A DNA stretch of 6,446 bases from Clostridia bacterium (lineage in GTDB: Bacteria; Bacillota; Clostridia; Peptostreptococcales; Anaerovoracaceae): the NCBI GenBank assembly GCA_024682015.1, contig JAIKZT010000096.1, positions 1 to 6,446 on the forward strand, in the 5' to 3' direction. Within the stretch, counting starts at the first letter, position 1. Each line of letters begins with the position of its first letter. This document shows, piece by piece, positions 5,948 through 6,446 of the stretch. Position numbers and translations under genes: made by a program. Under the pieces are notes generated by a model. The model was not told the origin of the DNA. It saw only the letters and a program-made list of their open reading frames with translations, and did not search any database.

Positions 5948-5984
5948 TATCCGCAAAATGCCGAGAAAGCCGGTTTTGCGGATA
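5948..5984. repeat. palindromic 37-nt unit 3
   Basis: TATCCGCAAAA (5948-5958) and TTTTGCGGATA (5974-5984) form a perfect 11-bp inverted repeat around 15 nt, in which CCG (5961-5963) and CGG (5971-5973) can extend the stem after a TG bulge. This is the best preserved of the three 37-nt units. It lies 15 bp beyond the pyroglutamyl-peptidase stop and may shape the 3' end of that mRNA. Confidence 0.75.
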
Positions 5985-5999
5985 TAACGCCCGATCCGT

Positions 6000-6446
6000 C
6001 TATTTCATGGCTGCGTGCTTCGAAACGACATCCACAGCGATCTGCAGTGCCCGAACGATCTGGTTGAGTTCCATCGTGGGCGTTTCCTTCGGCAAACCCA
6101 TGTCGGGAGTCGCCGGCACATGGATGAACCCTCCCAGAACGTGCTGAAATGCCGGATCGTTTGTGATCGCCTGCAGCAGTTCGTACATCAGGGCATTGCA
6201 GACATAGGTGCCGGCCGTGTTTGAGATCTTGGCCGGAATGCCTTCTGCCTGGATGGCTTTTGTGATCTCGCGAATGGGCAGGAGGCTAAAATAGGCTGTT
6301 TGCCCATCCGGGGCGATAGGCTTATCCTGCGGTTGAAACCCTGCATTGTCCGGAATGCGGGCATCCATGCAGTTGATCGCGACGCGCTCCGGTGTGATTT
6401 CCGCACGGCCTTCCGCCAGCCCCACGCAAAGGACAGCGTCCGGGTT
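6000..6446 (-). CDS. pcp: pyroglutamyl-peptidase I (pyrrolidone-carboxylate peptidase), C-terminal part
   Basis: This C15 cysteine peptidase removes N-terminal pyroglutamate from peptides in the cytoplasm. The frame runs leftward, is open to the window end and stops with TAG at 6000-6002, giving 148 visible residues. The segment LCVGLAEGRAEITPERVAIN supplies the catalytic Glu (visible residue 20), followed by DARIPDNAGFQP. SNTAGTYVCN supplies the catalytic Cys (83), and GGFIHVP the catalytic His (109). The Glu-Cys spacing of 63 equals that of the family (E81-C144), so about 60 N-terminal residues lie outside the window. The GTG at 6425 lies inside the conserved CVGLAEG segment and is not the real start. 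The gene converges on the flavoprotein gene across the repeat-rich gap. Confidence 0.95.
   Translation of the reverse strand, partial: NPDAVLCVGLAEGRAEITPERVAINCMDARIPDNAGFQPQDKPIAPDGQTAYFSLLPIREITKAIQAEGIPAKISNTAGTYVCNALMYELLQAITNDPAFQHVLGGFIHVPATPDMGLPKETPTMELNQIVRALQIAVDVVSKHAAMK

Larger units (their letters stand above)
5577..5999. other. 423-bp intergenic region between convergent genes
   Basis: No gene with a Shine-Dalgarno, recognisable domain or natural composition is visible here. The left part (about 5621-5737) is a degenerate G/T-rich repeat tract. The right part (5757-5984) is AT-richer and filled with inverted repeats. A weak hairpin, GTTTCC (5583-5588) with GGAAC (5593-5597), lies just after the flavoprotein stop but has no T-run. 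No strong intrinsic terminator for either flanking gene is evident, although the palindromes could serve. Confidence 0.8.

Noticed and set aside
5756..5956. Leftward 66-codon frame through the palindromic block
   Set aside because: It starts with TTG, has no Shine-Dalgarno, and its sequence is dictated by the inverted repeats; no domain is visible.
5757..5984. CRISPR array
   Set aside because: The 37-nt units share only their ends, the interiors differ, the gaps (69 and 48 bp) are unequal, there are only three units, and no cas gene is present.

Overview
The window is GC-rich bacterial chromosomal DNA whose left half has the gene order typical of Bacillota, especially Clostridia: a SpoVB/MurJ-type flippase, mazG, an HU gene, then the small S4-domain gene rqcP (yabO). 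Shine-Dalgarno sites are strong (AGGAGG-type) at most genes and the genes are tightly packed. I suggest a GC-rich Clostridia-like Bacillota, but the sequence alone does not let me name a genus.

Layout. Positions 1-717 hold the C-terminal part of a polytopic flippase, cut by the window start. Then come mazG (736-1566), hup (1598-1879) and a perfect intrinsic terminator (1896-1922). rqcP (1930-2175) begins only seven bases after the terminator U-tract and has no visible Shine-Dalgarno. uvrB (2188-4176) follows 12 bp later, with its ribosome binding site overlapping the rqcP stop codon. A VanX-like D-Ala-D-Ala dipeptidase (4242-4922) and a flavodoxin-fold NAD(P)H-FMN-reductase-type protein with four clustered cysteines (4947-5576) complete the rightward run. 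A convergent, leftward pyroglutamyl-peptidase gene (6000-6446, N-terminus beyond the window) closes the window.

The 423 bp between the convergent genes (5577-5999) have no credible gene. They hold two kinds of structure. One is a degenerate G/T-rich repeat tract at about 5621-5737. The other is an AT-richer block at 5757-5984 with three 37-nt hairpin units, each bounded by TATCCGCAA-like and TTGCGGATA-like arms. The facing arms of units 1 and 2 also bound a 93-bp imperfect palindrome. This block looks like a palindromic extragenic element and is the most unusual thing in the window.

How the genes fit together. The left block is housekeeping: envelope precursor transport, nucleotide-pool cleaning, nucleoid architecture, ribosome quality control and nucleotide excision repair. 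The right block has two small-peptide hydrolases (D-Ala-D-Ala dipeptidase and pyroglutamyl peptidase) around a redox flavoprotein, which suggests peptide or cell-wall fragment scavenging without proving it. The yabP-yabQ-divIC genes that follow yabO in Bacillus are absent at this position and uvrB occupies it. I found no convincing previously undescribed multi-gene system. The interesting items are the palindromic element, the terminator/rqcP junction and the cysteine motif of the flavoprotein.
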